Source: Coniella vitis (lineage: Eukaryota; Ascomycota; Sordariomycetes; Diaporthales; Schizoparmaceae). From it: a stretch of DNA of 64,000 bases. The DNA lies in NCBI GenBank assembly GCA_011317545.1, contig WUJK01000004.1, forward strand, positions 2,914,001-2,978,000, given 5' to 3'. A program made the translations under genes and the position numbers. The notes below the pieces were generated by a model. The model did no database searches. It saw only the letters and a list, made by a program, of their open reading frames with translations, and was not told the origin of the DNA. This document shows positions 24,505 through 35,559 of the stretch, piece after piece. The first letter of the stretch is position 1, and each line of letters opens with the position of its first letter.

Positions 24505-24657
24505 TTTGCAAGCAAAAAGTTCAAACATGACGTTGAATTGTAGAAAAAAATTAGCGTAAGGAGGGCCGGGGGGGAGGGTTATCCTGTTCAAGAAATGATG
24601 AGGAAAAGAGCATGCAAAGAATCACAATGAAATAGAAGGAAGAGACGAAAAAGACGG

Positions 24658-24689
<32 letters not shown>

Positions 24690-24838
24690 ACAACGAAGAA
24701 TTTGGCAAAAGAGAATTAGAAGTAGGATCCCATTGCAAATCTTAGAAATGCAAAAGTTTTGTGTCAACTTTCTTTTTCTTTTTCTTCTTGGGGAGGACAA
24801 TGGATATAGAACGAGACGATATGATACTCTACTAGACA

Positions 24839-24878
<40 letters not shown>

Positions 24879-25715
24879 GGAAATTGGGTTTTGAAAAGGG
24901 CAGAAGATGTGCATGCTGGTCTTGATTCATGGCAATCGATCTCTTGGATGATGCCGCGCATGAAGGGCAGCGCTGCAAAGGGGTTTCCTTTATGTGATAG
25001 ATAAGGGTGTTGTAAATGTAGACGCTTGGCTCTTTTAAAGAGATACGAACACTGTGACTGACTGACATACTCGAGATCAAGTTCAATCACCTAGAGACCA
25101 TAAGAACGACTCTCCGTGGGCTCTACGGTACCGCACCACCGCCAGCAAAGTCTTCTACAAGACACTGCACCCCCCATCAAGACTCCCCCAGCCAAAACGC
25201 AACTTGGCTTTGCACCAATCCATCCCTGGAACATGTTATTGGAATGTTTTTGGTTTTGTTTATTTACTATATTTCGCTCCTCCCCTTTGCAAAGGGGATT
25301 GGTTGGAGGGGGGGATTAGCCCGCTATGTGGTATACATCATGTATTTGCCCCCAAGTTGCGCTGTGTGCCCTGGTATATCTATTCAACTCTCACCACGGC
25401 AAATATCAACAAAAACAATTGTTGCCCTTCCTGCTCTTCCTCCTCGTATTATCTTCATGCAAAGACAGGGCAAGACACGTCAGAACATATGCCAACGTCT
25501 GGTTTTTTTTTTTCCCTGAGGAAATCATCAAAGAGTGCGGTTGCCAGACCGCAGGCCCAATGCAAATATTATTGACCACAAGAGGTGATAAAGCTCATGT
25601 AGTAATCAGAGTCGGCACAGAATCATGGCTGTTTTTAGAAAGAAAAAGAGAAAAAAACGACTCTTCGTTTCTTTCATATGCCATCTCGCAGACGCGTATA
25701 AGGGGACATCGCTGC
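24505..25715. other. Convergent 3' spacer between SSZ1 and the zinc-finger gene
   Basis: Contains a GAA run (about 24664-24690), a (TA)n run (24847-24875) and a poly-T stretch (about 25502-25514). It should hold both 3' UTRs; 1.2 kb is generous for that, but I see no supportable gene. Confidence 0.5.
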
Positions 25716-28118
25716 CTAGGCCGCTTCAGCCATTGTAACATCTTCCGGTACCGGTTCCGGTGGGTTGTTCACGGCGTGAATATTTTGCATGTGGCGTCTC
25801 CAATTATCCTTGCGGGGAAACGACTTGCCGCCTCCTTGTTTTGAGAAATTGCAATTGGGTACGGTGCAGTAGAACTTGCGCGTCTTCTTGTGCTTGTCAT
25901 TAATGTGACGATCCAGATGCGTCTTTGTGCCGAATCGCATGTCGCATTGGGTGCATTGATGGGGTCGCTCGTGGTAGCGCTTGTGGTGGCTACGCGAGAT
26001 GTAATGTGAGTACATGAACGTGCAAGACTGTTTGTATTTGAGGACCAGTCGGTTGGCGACTTACTTCAACTTGTGCACCTGGTCGAATGTCCTACCGCAA
26101 ATGTCGCAGGCAAAGGACGAAGGTTTTGGCGAGACGTCACCTTGTGATGAGGTCCGTGAGTGGTTGCCCGGCGAGGTACCCAAGTAATCTGGAAAGATTA
26201 CCATATTAGCAATCAGCACAATAACAACGGCTTGGCTTACAAGAGGGGAGGTATTCATACTTGTGCCGCTATAAGAACTCGATGGGCGATGGGATATCGA
26301 CGACCGCGGTGATGGCGACTCTGTGTAGGCCGACTCGGTGAAGCCGGTCTCGGGCGACGGAATGTGGTTGACAGGTGAGGGTCCGTATGCATAGGCATCG
26401 AACTCGGGCCCAGGCGAGGAGGTGTCAGAGATGACCTGCTCTTCGTGCTGCGTGACGACGACGTGTCCGCTCGAGGTAATGTCCATTTCGGTAGGGTGGC
26501 GGACGACGGCGTGAAACTGAGGACGTTCAGGCTCAGTTGGCTGAGCTGCTGCGTGTGGTGATGATGATGATAATGGCAACGAAGGCTCAGGGTATGGTAA
26601 GGAATGGTTGAATTGGTAAGACTGCGGTTGCGATGGTGGCGATGACTCGAATGCAAGAGGCGCATGTACAGGTATAGGTGCAGGTTGGGATGATGAGGAT
26701 GAGGAGGATGAGGATGAGGATGACGATACAAATTGGGCGGGGGGTGGGTTTTCAAGTTGGGACGGCAGCGGCGGCGGCGGCGAGTTTTCCATTTTCCACA
26801 ACTCGGTATCGACCCAGGCGGCCTGCTCAGCAGCTGTTGAGGGTTTCATCATATCCATCGGGTTGACCGTGCCTGGGGCTGGGTTGCAGGGACTAGGCGG
26901 AGGCTCGAATTTCTTGGGGCTGGGTGATGAGTGGAGGCCTCTGTCGTGTGGCTGAGGAGCCGCCGCACTGGATTTTGCCTCGGATGACTGCCTCTCGCCT
27001 TCCTCGCTGCTCAAATCCTCCTCTTTCAAAAAGGGCGACGACGGGCTAAGAGGTGCGCCCTGAGGCCCAAAGGGGCTACCGAGGGCACCCGGTTGTTGCT
27101 GCGACCTTTGCTGTTGTCCTCCATGTTGCTGCAGCAGCTGCTGTTGCTGCTGGCTGCTTACATGAGTGTGCGGTGCGGCGACCCCAGCCAAAGCGGCCCC
27201 AGGCATGGCCATGGCGGCAAGGAAATGCTGGGTGCCTCCAAACGCTGGAACCGGCAGCTCCTCTGGCGGCGACAATGGAGCTCCCGAGTAGTACTCCTCC
27301 GCTGCCCCTCCCATGGGGATCTTTTCATCGACAAGATACGGCGCAGAGGCACCCGTCTGGGTGGGGCCCACTCCATCGAAATCAGCCGTTCCAGATCTGC
27401 TGGCCGTCTTGAACGAGTCGCTGCCGCTCGAGCGAGTGCTGTCTCTGTGCAAAACACGGTCCTGGAACTTGCGCAAGGCGCCGCCAATGGAGGAGGGTGA
27501 ATGGGGCCCATGCAGGCTTCCCGTGGCGGATCGCGAAATCGGCTCGGGCTCGGTCGTCAGGGTTCCAAAAGTGGGCGTGCGGCCTCGCAATTGCTCTTCA
27601 TCCTTCTCAGGAGGCGGCGAAAAAGGCGCATGGGCGATGGCGGGCGAGTTCTTGCGGCTGGCTGCGGCAGACCCAGCAGCCAGGGCGAGACTCGGAGCGG
27701 GCGAGCATGATCGGAGGGTTTTGCCGACCAGAGCCGGAGACGGGGCGGGACTGCGGTGGAAGGTGATGCCATCGGGGCCGAATTCTTTCCCAGTGTGGGA
27801 GTCGTGATCCGACAAGGTGGCAGCTGCTGAAGCCAGGCGACTCTGGGACATGTAGGAGAGGCGGCCCGGGTGCATGGGAAGAGCGTGCGGGGGCGTTTGT
27901 CCGCGAGACATGACCAATCCCATTTCAGGGCCCAGCTGTTCCTCCTGCTGGCGATGGCGAAGTCGTCGTTTTCGGCGGCATTTCAGCAAAAAGGGCAGGC
28001 TGCAGAGCAGCATGAGGATGGCGGCAACGGCAGCGCCAATGGTTGCGCCGGCAATGGTGCCGGTGGACGCGGCGCGGGCCATGATGACATGGTCACGGAT
28101 GGCGAGAGACTGAGCCAT
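25716..28118 (-). CDS. C2H2 zinc-finger protein with N-terminal transmembrane segment, 751 aa
   Basis: Exons on the minus strand: 26261-28118, 26065-26188, 25716-25989; phases agree and give 751 aa. Intron 1 has a GCTAAT branch site 18 bases or so before its acceptor. Near the N-terminus (about 20-45) is one strong hydrophobic helix (IAGATIGAAVAAILMLLCSL), followed at once by a basic stop-transfer stretch rich in Lys/Arg. Then come about 550 residues of Ser/Pro/Gln-rich, disordered sequence. At the C-terminus are three C2H2-type fingers: CDICGRTFDQVHKLNHHKRYH (completed across intron 2), CTQCDMRFGTKTHLDRHINDKH, and a longer C-x5-C finger ending RRHMQNIH. The layout suggests a DNA-binding protein tethered to a membrane, with the fingers on the cytosolic side, released by cleavage. 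That function is inference; I do not recognise a characterised orthologue. The start at 28118 puts the helix near the N-terminus; an in-frame upstream start would only add about 58 residues. Confidence 0.85.
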
Positions 28119-31100
28119 GTCGGTCGCACTCGAGGATGGTATCGCTGATGTCTGATGTTGCCAATGACCGATGGTGAACAAAGTCAATAAGCGTCCTTTC
28201 CTTGGCCCCAGGGCCGCGGCTGGGACCCTGGCGGGCTGGAGACGAGGGTTCCGAGAATCACTGTCCAGGACGCGGCCTTGGAGATGATGCAAAGAGAGGA
28301 GGGAGCGAGCAAATCAGATATCCGGGCCAAACTGCAAGGCGGTGAAGTGGTGGTGTGGGATTGGATCGGATGCAGGCGACGTCAATGGTTGCGTTGCGGT
28401 TGCGGTGTCGATTGCAAGTGGGATTGAAATCTTCATAACCGTGATGCAATCAGTTGTCAAGGGGGCGTGTATTGCACCAGCTGGGCCTCCTTTGCCGTTG
28501 CCGTTGCCTTTGCTTCTCGTCGTCGTGCCTCGCTCGCAGGTCGCAGTGAGTCGGATGCCAACGGAATGAATCAATGCGTCGATGAGCCGTCGTCCGTCCC
28601 TCTCTGTCCTCGGTAGTCTTGGCCTGCCGACCAGTCGAGCCGTGCCGATGGCTGCTAGCTGCGCCGGGCTCCACGTCCAGACGGTTTCCCAGCGGGCAGT
28701 AGATGCGTGTGGCCGCAGATTGAAGCGTCGAAAATGGTGCTACGGGGGGGATTCTGGCTCGTCGCGTGGGTTTTGGCGGATTGGCGAAGGGGAAGAGGGG
28801 CGGGCCCAAGAGCCAGCAGGTCGAGAGTGGGATTGGGAGTTTGGGGCCAGCAGCAGCCAAAGAGGCAGGCAACAAAAAAAAAAAAAAAAAGGCAAGCGCT
28901 GGGATTGGAAGCAGCGGATGGCGGCGGGGGGCGGCAGGTGGAGAAGGCCCATGTTGGGTGAGAGAGAGAGATGAACAGGGCCGTCCAGGGCTCCGCCATT
29001 GGTTTCCTGCTTTCTGGCACAGGGGGGGCGGGGAGGGGGCAACCCACTGTGGCATGTAAGTACTATAGCACGATTGGCAGCATTACAGCCAGTCCCTGCC
29101 CTGTTGCTGGGCCTCAGTGCTGCTATTCTTACCGCGCTCCCAAGTGGCACAACCCACTGACAAGACCGCGCTAACACACTGCCAGCATACTATGTACATC
29201 TCAGCCGCAAGGCCGCCCGCCCGCATTGTGCAGACCATGCATGCCGTGTGCAAAGGATTCGTTGGGGGTGACAAGTGTAGTATGGATACAGTTTGGTGTG
29301 CTTGTGTTTGTGTGTTTGTGTCTGTGCCTGTGCCAAAGTCTGTGTCTGGATCAGAAACGAGCAGATTTGGTCGGTACAATGTAAACTGCATAATACCAGA
29401 GCCGAGAGGGGACCCAAAAAGTGATGTGGAAGGGGGGAGCGAGGCGCAGTGGGAACATCTACTATGTATCGGCAAACTCAAACTGCCAGACTGCCCACAC
29501 TGCAGTTTACTGACTGGCTGCAGGGGCCACAGGCCACAGGCCACAGGCTACTATGTACTATAGTACTATCTATGTAGAGGGCACAGGGCACACCCAGCAA
29601 GCGCGGGAAAGGGGCAAGGGGTGTACCAGGATGTAAGGATAGGTACTATGTAGCTAGCAAGAAACACGACACCAAGCAAGCTGGTTCAACCTTTTCGCTG
29701 CGTAGGTCACTTTTGACGTTCTTGATCACACTAGACAACCGTAGTATGTAGTGTGAACCCATTCTATTCGTATTAGAATTGCTCTTCACCCCAAGAATGG
29801 GGATGTTTATGCTCTTGGTAGCAGGATACATGGTACAGTCATTGACCACAATCCGCGGTTCGGTTCCAGCCCCCACTTCGCTACTCCGGTACTTGCAGAC
29901 TGGGTGTAGAGAGCGGCAGTCTTCGCACTGTGTTCTGCGCCGCGTCTCAGCCCGGTTCGTACAGTCCATATCAGGAATGCTTACTGTATCCCAGCTCTAT
30001 CAGCAAAAACCCCACGATACTACGACTAAAACACAATAGCCTCAAGACTACCTGCCATGGTACAAATATGGCCCACAGCCATGGTGTCTGTCTGTCCGTG
30101 TTCGCAAAACAGAGAAAAGAAGAGGAAAGAAAAGTATCAGTAGCAACCATCCAAACAGAGACAGACCCCTTTCATCAGATCATGCACACATGTCATGTAC
30201 TTCCAACGGCATGAACCACTTGCCCCCCACCAAAATGTCTCAGACGTGCCGTTTGTCATGTTTCGTGCGCCACGTGTAAAGCTGGACCAATGGCGTTCCG
30301 TCTTGTTTGTCGTCATGTTGTTGTGGTTGTACTATGTACTGCAATTGGTGTGTACCTTGGCCAGTCAGTCAATTCATCGCTCAGGTACCATGGTGTGCAT
30401 CTTCAAAACCTTCTGCATAGTACATGGTAGAGAAAACATACAGACAGCCAGCCGTTGACTCGTTCTTTTAGCAGTGACGCTGCCGAGCCTGCGGTGTCAT
30501 GGGCCATGGTGCGCCAGAGAAATGCTTGATTTTCTTGGCTTTTCCACCTTGTTTGTACAATGCCGCTTCCATTCTTTCGTAGTGGTACGACCTGAGCGAG
30601 GTCAGGGTTAGAGGACCTGATTAGAACCTCCTCCACTAACACCGCGTGCAGTATTCGATATGTTCTAATAAGCCAACAAAGACTCTGATAAAATGGGCGT
30701 TTAGCTATTCGCCGAATAGCAGTCATCCGTACTGCGTCCTGCAAAAGTGGTTTTTTCCATCGATAACAAGTCCCAATCAAAGTGACAAGTTCTATTTTGG
30801 GTCGAATATCAACCGAATTCAGAACTTTGCTGCACCAAGGCAGAGATAAAAGTGCCAAAAAGCCCGGTCTTGTTCACCTGTTGATCACTTGCTTGAAAAA
30901 CGTTGCGACTGGGTATATGCAGTGCTATATTACGCCGTGTTCTTTTTTTCTTCTTGGTTTTACCATATTTATTTGCGCACATGTGCTGTGTTGACGCGTC
31001 AATAGGCACTCTCCGGAGCTGGCGAATGCCCTCCAGCGCAAGATGGGTACTAACTGCCTTCTACCCATGATGAGAACCAACCCAAAGAACTTGACCAGAA

Positions 31101-31217
31101 AGGAACACACACTCGTATACAGATTCCCAGGGCCAATAGCCAATCTTTCCCCCTCCTACATGTCTGTCACCCAACAACCACTCCCTTCCCCCCCCCCCCC
31201 GGGGGGCCGGGAGTGAC
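28119..31217. other. 3.1-kb spacer upstream of the zinc-finger gene, rich in TACATAGTA motifs
   Basis: No gene is supported. It holds the zinc-finger gene's promoter (left) and the Mob gene's 3' flank (right). Notable contents: an A-run near 28875-28891, a triple GGCCACA direct repeat (about 29524-29546), five copies of the TACATAGTA/TACTATGTA 9-mer (29188-30338), and a C13G6 block (31188-31206) just past the Mob stop codon. Confidence 0.55.
29188..30338. repeat. Cluster of five dispersed TACATAGTA/TACTATGTA 9-mers
   Basis: Exact copies are at 29188-29196, 29460-29468, 29549-29557, 29644-29652 and 30330-30338, all as TACTATGTA on the + strand. A near match, GCATAGTAC, lies at about 30416. 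The interval has no gene. All five share one orientation here. Several have GTAC on one or both flanks, giving GTACTATGTAC-like 11-mers. Confidence 0.85.
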
Positions 31218-31564
31218 TCAAAACTCTGCCACTTCCAGCAGCGTCTGCCCGGCCTTCACATTCGCCATCTGATACGCCTTGCTATCCGGCGGGAAAATCC
31301 CATTCGCCGCCCAGAGATCAATCAGCGGCTGCATCGGCTCCAGCTCATGCGGTTTGAGCAGGTCCAGCGTCGTGGCCGTCAGCAAAAAGTGGGAAAAGCA
31401 GCTGTTCAGCTGCTTCTCCAGGTTCAGGTGGTAGAAGGGCTCGATGAAGTGCGAGTGGTACAGGTGCGCATACACGCGAAACATTTGCAGAAAGATGGTC
31501 TGGCAGATGGAGCCGAATTCCTGCGGGAAGCCGCTCCGGCGGCCTATCCAGTCTTGGCTATCGC

Positions 31565-31612
<48 letters not shown>

Positions 31613-32274
31613 CATCGTTGGTGGTGGCGGCGGCGGCGGCTGGGTTGGGGTTCATTGTCGTTGTTGCCATGTCTACGGGCATGCCGCTGACGAGGGCTGG
31701 GTTGACTGCGTACGACACGCCTGCTGGGTCTGTGGGGAAGATGCGCGTGTCGTCGACTTTGCCCGAGATCCAACGCTGCATGAGGGTGATGTACTCGTAG
31801 GCGGGCAGCTCGACGGGTTCATGGCGGCTGTTGAGCCATGTGTAGGAGTGGTTTCTACAGATGTGTTCGTCAGCGTCGATTCCCAGGGCAAAAAAAAAGG
31901 GGGCGGTCGTTGCCAGTGAGATGGATGTCCATGTACACAGCAAAAGGAGACAGACAGACAGAGAGAGAGAAAATTAGAGCGGTCTACACTTACGGCCCAG
32001 CTGTCATCTTAGGACACGTCGTGGCATTGCACACACTCACCCCGTCCTCCTCCTTCTCATACACAATACGCACAAAGTGCCACAGGTTGCGGTAGTGCTC
32101 GACGACCTGGTGCGCAACCCACTCGCCCGGCTCAATGGTCTTGGGCCGGTTGATGAGCGCCATGAAGTTGCCCTTGACGATGTGCTTGGTGTACCCGGGA
32201 CACGTCCACGAGGGCAGCGGGCGCGGCAGGCGGTATGCGTTGAGCAGCGCATCCTGTTCAGGCGTGGGCGGCAT
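31218..32274 (-). CDS. Mob1/phocein-family kinase activator-like protein, 305 aa
   Basis: Mob proteins bind and activate NDR/LATS-type kinases or act in STRIPAK-like complexes. Exons on the minus strand, 31994-32274 and 31218-31854, join as CPKMTAGP-NHSYTWL, restoring the conserved Mob core. Also visible are PGEWVAHQVVEHYRNLWHF, the C-x4-C zinc ligands (CNATTC), the later zinc histidines in YAHLYHSHF, and the QLNSCFSHFLL helix. The start is taken at the ATG at 32274; the slightly longer reading would use a GTG. Poly-Asn (15 residues) and poly-Ala tracts interrupt the core between the FPTDP loop and the DWIGRRSGFPQEF helix. Which Mob subfamily this is I cannot say. The short spacing of about 11 bases from stop to a C/G block is odd. 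Confidence 0.9.
31566..31610. repeat. In-frame trinucleotide repeat encoding poly-Asn in the Mob-family gene
   Basis: Fifteen perfect GTT units on the + strand read as AAC (Asn) in the minus-strand gene. Because every codon is AAC with no synonymous AAT, the tract looks young and length-variable. Confidence 0.93.
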
Positions 32275-33814
32275 GGCGGTGGGTGGTGCCACTGGTTTGG
32301 CGATGGCGAATCAAAGTCGTATGTGTGCGATCACCGGAGAGGTGGATGGGATGGATTGATGACTGGAACGAGATCGAAAACGGCCGTAAATAAGTGTCTT
32401 CTTGTGTAGCTTTCTGCGGCGGAGATGGTTGGTCTTGTTTTCTTTTTTGCGTTGCCACGTATGCTAAGGCCAGCCTTTCATACGCTGTCACGAAGCCAGA
32501 CAGTCCTGACCAGGGCGCTTTTGGAGTTTCTGTAGAATCAATTAGATTATTGGTCTGGCTGTTGTCATGTGCTGTGTCAAAAGTTTCACGACCTTCGCCT
32601 GGGAACTAACCTGAGGTGAGTCTTGTGCGTATTGTCGAACAGCGAGCAGAGATATTCACGTATGATCAGCCGAAGTCGGTGTGCAGTACTTTATGTCTTT
32701 AAAAGGCTGCGAAACAAAGCCAAAAATATCTTCAAATATGTCCCCTGCCCCCAAACAAGCCTCCTTTTCAAGTAATGTGATATAAAACGAAGGGTTGCAA
32801 CTCGAGACAACCTTGAATTATCTCTAAATGAACACTTACAAGGTTCACCAACCACTGAGCACCACTGGATTGTTTCTACGATAATGAATAAGGGGCATGT
32901 CTTTTGTCCGTGTTTAGAGCACTGGCACCCCCCCAAAAGCGCGATAAGCACCTATCAAGACGCATTTGCATGGCAGCTAGCTACTATGCCTGGGCGCGAC
33001 GGGGCGGCGCTCCGTCTCCTGCAGCACAAGTCGTGCACTGGACGCAGCGTGAACACGGCACGCAAAGTGAGAGCCACTGACTGGACTGTTCAGCAGGGGT
33101 TGTATGGTTCTGTGGTTGATTTGGGCCCCATATATTCCATTCAGCCCAGGCCCAATTCCACGGAGCGTGCCACCTTCTTGGTGTGGAGAAGCGAAGCCGC
33201 AGCGGCCCGACCGATATAAGACGTGGCCCTCTGCGCTGTGCTTCGTGCTGCTTCAATTCCAATAAATTTTCCTGGGTGCATAACTTGTTCGATATGAAGC
33301 TTTCCACTGCCCTTTTTGTGGGTGACGTAATTCTTTTTTTATTGGGGAGATTTGAAAGAAAAAAAAAAGCCCCAGTGCGCTTCTGAGGCTGACTGCACCT
33401 GAAGCATGCTTTATCCGATTGCCGTTGTGATAGCGGTCGATTTGAGGCGTTGCCATCGATGGCCAGGAGTTTCAAAGAATCTCTGGAACTCACAAGACGG
33501 CGTGAGACAGACAGCTGTACCCGAACGCGATGCAATTGTCGTGGCTCATGGCGACCAAAATCGCACGCCCACCGATTCCTGAGAGGTGGAGCCTTGCGCT
33601 CAAGCCGCCAGAAACGCTGAATTATTATGTCGACTGAATTATTATGTCGACTGTAGATATCATACAATTGCCTCCAAGTGATTATTCGTCGCCGCATCAT
33701 CGTATAACCATCAACAACGGCCTTTTTACGCCCCTATTCTTTAAATGTTATGAATCGCGCAACATCTCAACTGCCCCGTCCCCTAGACTCGGACTATTTC
33801 TCTTCGTGCATCTC
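32275..33814. other. 1.5-kb spacer between the Mob-family and Asterix genes
   Basis: This holds the Mob promoter and the Asterix 3' flank. The only structure I see is the perfect 17-base tandem duplication at 33618-33651. A long minus-strand open frame here (32984-33700) shows no family resemblance and is rejected. Confidence 0.5.
33618..33651. repeat. Perfect 17-base tandem duplication
   Basis: Two adjacent identical copies of TGAATTATTATGTCGAC, 33618-33634 and 33635-33651. It lies about 160 bases beyond the Asterix stop codon and looks like a recent replication slip. Confidence 0.95.
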
Positions 33815-34418
33815 TCATGATGGAGGAACTGGCGGCGCAGCTTCGGTTCCCGTTGGCAATCCCTGGCTTCCAGGCGGCGGTGGGAGGAACATTGGCAAAT
33901 ACGTGACGACGAGCGACATGAGCGCCATGCCGACCGAGAAGTAGCCAGGCGTGGCCGAAGTCGACTTGCTGTACTCGCTCTCGCCCAGCCAGTTCTGTAT
34001 GCTGAAAACCACCGCGGCCCTATGTTATTTGATGTGTCAACGTCAGCTTTCCATCATGTACGTTAATTCGAGGATTGCTGGGGCGCGTAGCCCTTGTGTG
34101 TTCGGGTGGCGCGTCGTGACAAGGGCGATTGGCTCGAACAATTCTCGCGGCAGATTGCTGGGAGGAAGGATGCGCTCGACTCGACGTACCATCCTATGAA
34201 ACGGTTGCGCATAAAGATGGCGGCCATAGGCAGCGTCTGCGACATAGTCGACCCCATATCGGGGCTGTCCGACTTGGCCACTGGCTCCTGGTAGGGAATC
34301 ACTATCAAAACGGCGCGCGACGGTTAGTTGACAGAGCTCAGACGGGGGGCCGGGGAAGTGGTCGACGCGGAGGGTTCGTACCCAGGTCTGGGCGCCGCAT
34401 GTCCTTCTTGGATGCCAT
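33815..34418 (-). CDS. Asterix/WDR83OS (PAT10, UPF0139) small membrane protein, 117 aa
   Basis: Asterix is the small subunit of the ER PAT complex that protects hydrophilic transmembrane helices during multipass-protein insertion. Three short exons on the minus strand, 34382-34418, 34190-34301 and 33815-34019, join into one frame. The start reads MASKKDMRRPDL, then VIPYQEPVAKSDSPDMGS, then MPMAAIFMRNRFIGWAAVVFSIQNWLGESE. All of these are strongly conserved in the family. A final hydrophobic stretch (YFSVGMALMSLVVTYLPMF) precedes a Pro-rich tail. The 37-base first exon and the exon junction within a Trp codon make it nearly invisible to plain open-frame searches. Length compares with about 100-110 aa in other eukaryotes. 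Confidence 0.95.
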
Positions 34419-35559
34419 GGTGTCGAAATGCGTTGTCGGTCGATCGGCAAAGACTGATAACTCTAGGAGTGGTGTTGGGTGGCCGTTGGAAGGTTGCGGC
34501 GTCGCCGTTGATGGTCGTCGTTGAGGTAAAGTTGCCAGCCGGCCGGTCTGGGGCAGCTGGGACGGGGACCCGGTGCTGACCGGCAGGGCCATCCCTGTGC
34601 CAGAGCGGCAGCTTACCTAATTGATAGATTCGCTGTGGACAAGGATGGCAAGTGATCGTCGCGCTGCCGTCTCCAGATGCTCAACCTCGAACCCTTATTT
34701 TTACTTCCTCCCCCTCAAAGAGTGCCTCTCTCATTGGCCACCATTGCGCACCTACTATCATGTCAGCCATGGTGTGGCCTCTTCTCAGCTCTGCCTGAGC
34801 TGTGTCGCTTGTCCTCCAATTTCTTGGTCTCCAAAGTCTCGACGCAGGCTTCGAGGCTCGTTCAAAGACGGAACACGCACCCTTTCGGACTATCAACAAA
34901 CTCGCCCACATGCTGCGGCACACTTTTTGACCCGTCAAAAGAGCACATAGCAGCCAGATCGATGAGCGCGGGAGGCCGTCCGTCGCTCTCCAAGCCCTGT
35001 CTAGCAGATAGCGCGATCCTTTGCCGCCTGTACATCAAACCTGCCCTCGCCTGGGTGGTATTTGTGGCGTTGGACTTTGCCCCCTTCCAAGTCAGCGCGA
35101 TCGCACCAAGGAGGACACACCAGCACTCGGGTCAGCACTCTAAGAGGACGCATGAAGGTTTGCAGGGATGTGAAGGCTTGGATTATTGACTTATCAGTAT
35201 CGTATTGTTTTTTTGCTGCAAGCACGTCAAATATCGACAACCATTCCAGGCGGCCCATTGGGTGAGATATGGTAATGGTGCGTTCCATTGCAAAAGCAAA
35301 CATGCCAGGCTACTTGGTCTACTTCTGACAGCGGAAATTATTTCGAGAGCTGGGGGAATCATTGCTGTTCCAGATACTCAGTGGCTAGTGAGTCGCGACA
35401 AGAGTTGAGCGACACACCTGGCCAAACCGCGAAGCAATACAGACAGACCCCAGCTTCGTCATTCTCGATACACCAGATCGGTATTCTTCAGGGATCATTC
35501 ATCATTCAAGGCCATTATACACATTACATACGTTAACGCTTTGTAAACCACCAGAAGAA
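34419..35559. other. 1.1-kb spacer between the Asterix and SAT4-like genes
   Basis: The left end must contain the Asterix promoter and leader; the right end holds the 3' flank of the SAT4-like gene. I see no supported coding sequence, RNA gene or striking repeat. Confidence 0.5.

Noticed and set aside
22990..24591. 533-codon minus-strand open frame across SSZ1
   Set aside because: It is the antisense shadow of the GC3-biased SSZ1 exon. The Leu/Val/Gly/Asp-rich composition mirrors the real gene and there is no family resemblance.
28119..28292. Upstream in-frame start of the zinc-finger protein
   Set aside because: It would add about 58 residues without helix or motif. Starting at 28118 gives a compact N-terminus before the TM helix, though the longer form is not excluded.
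30403..30858. 151-codon minus-strand open frame as a transposon protein
   Set aside because: I considered a copia fragment because of the nearby LTR-like end, but no protease, integrase or RT motif is visible.
32984..33700. 238-codon minus-strand open frame
   Set aside because: Composition rich in Arg/Gln/Trp with no hydrophobic core pattern, no family resemblance and no start context. It runs through the 17-base tandem repeat and looks like chance.
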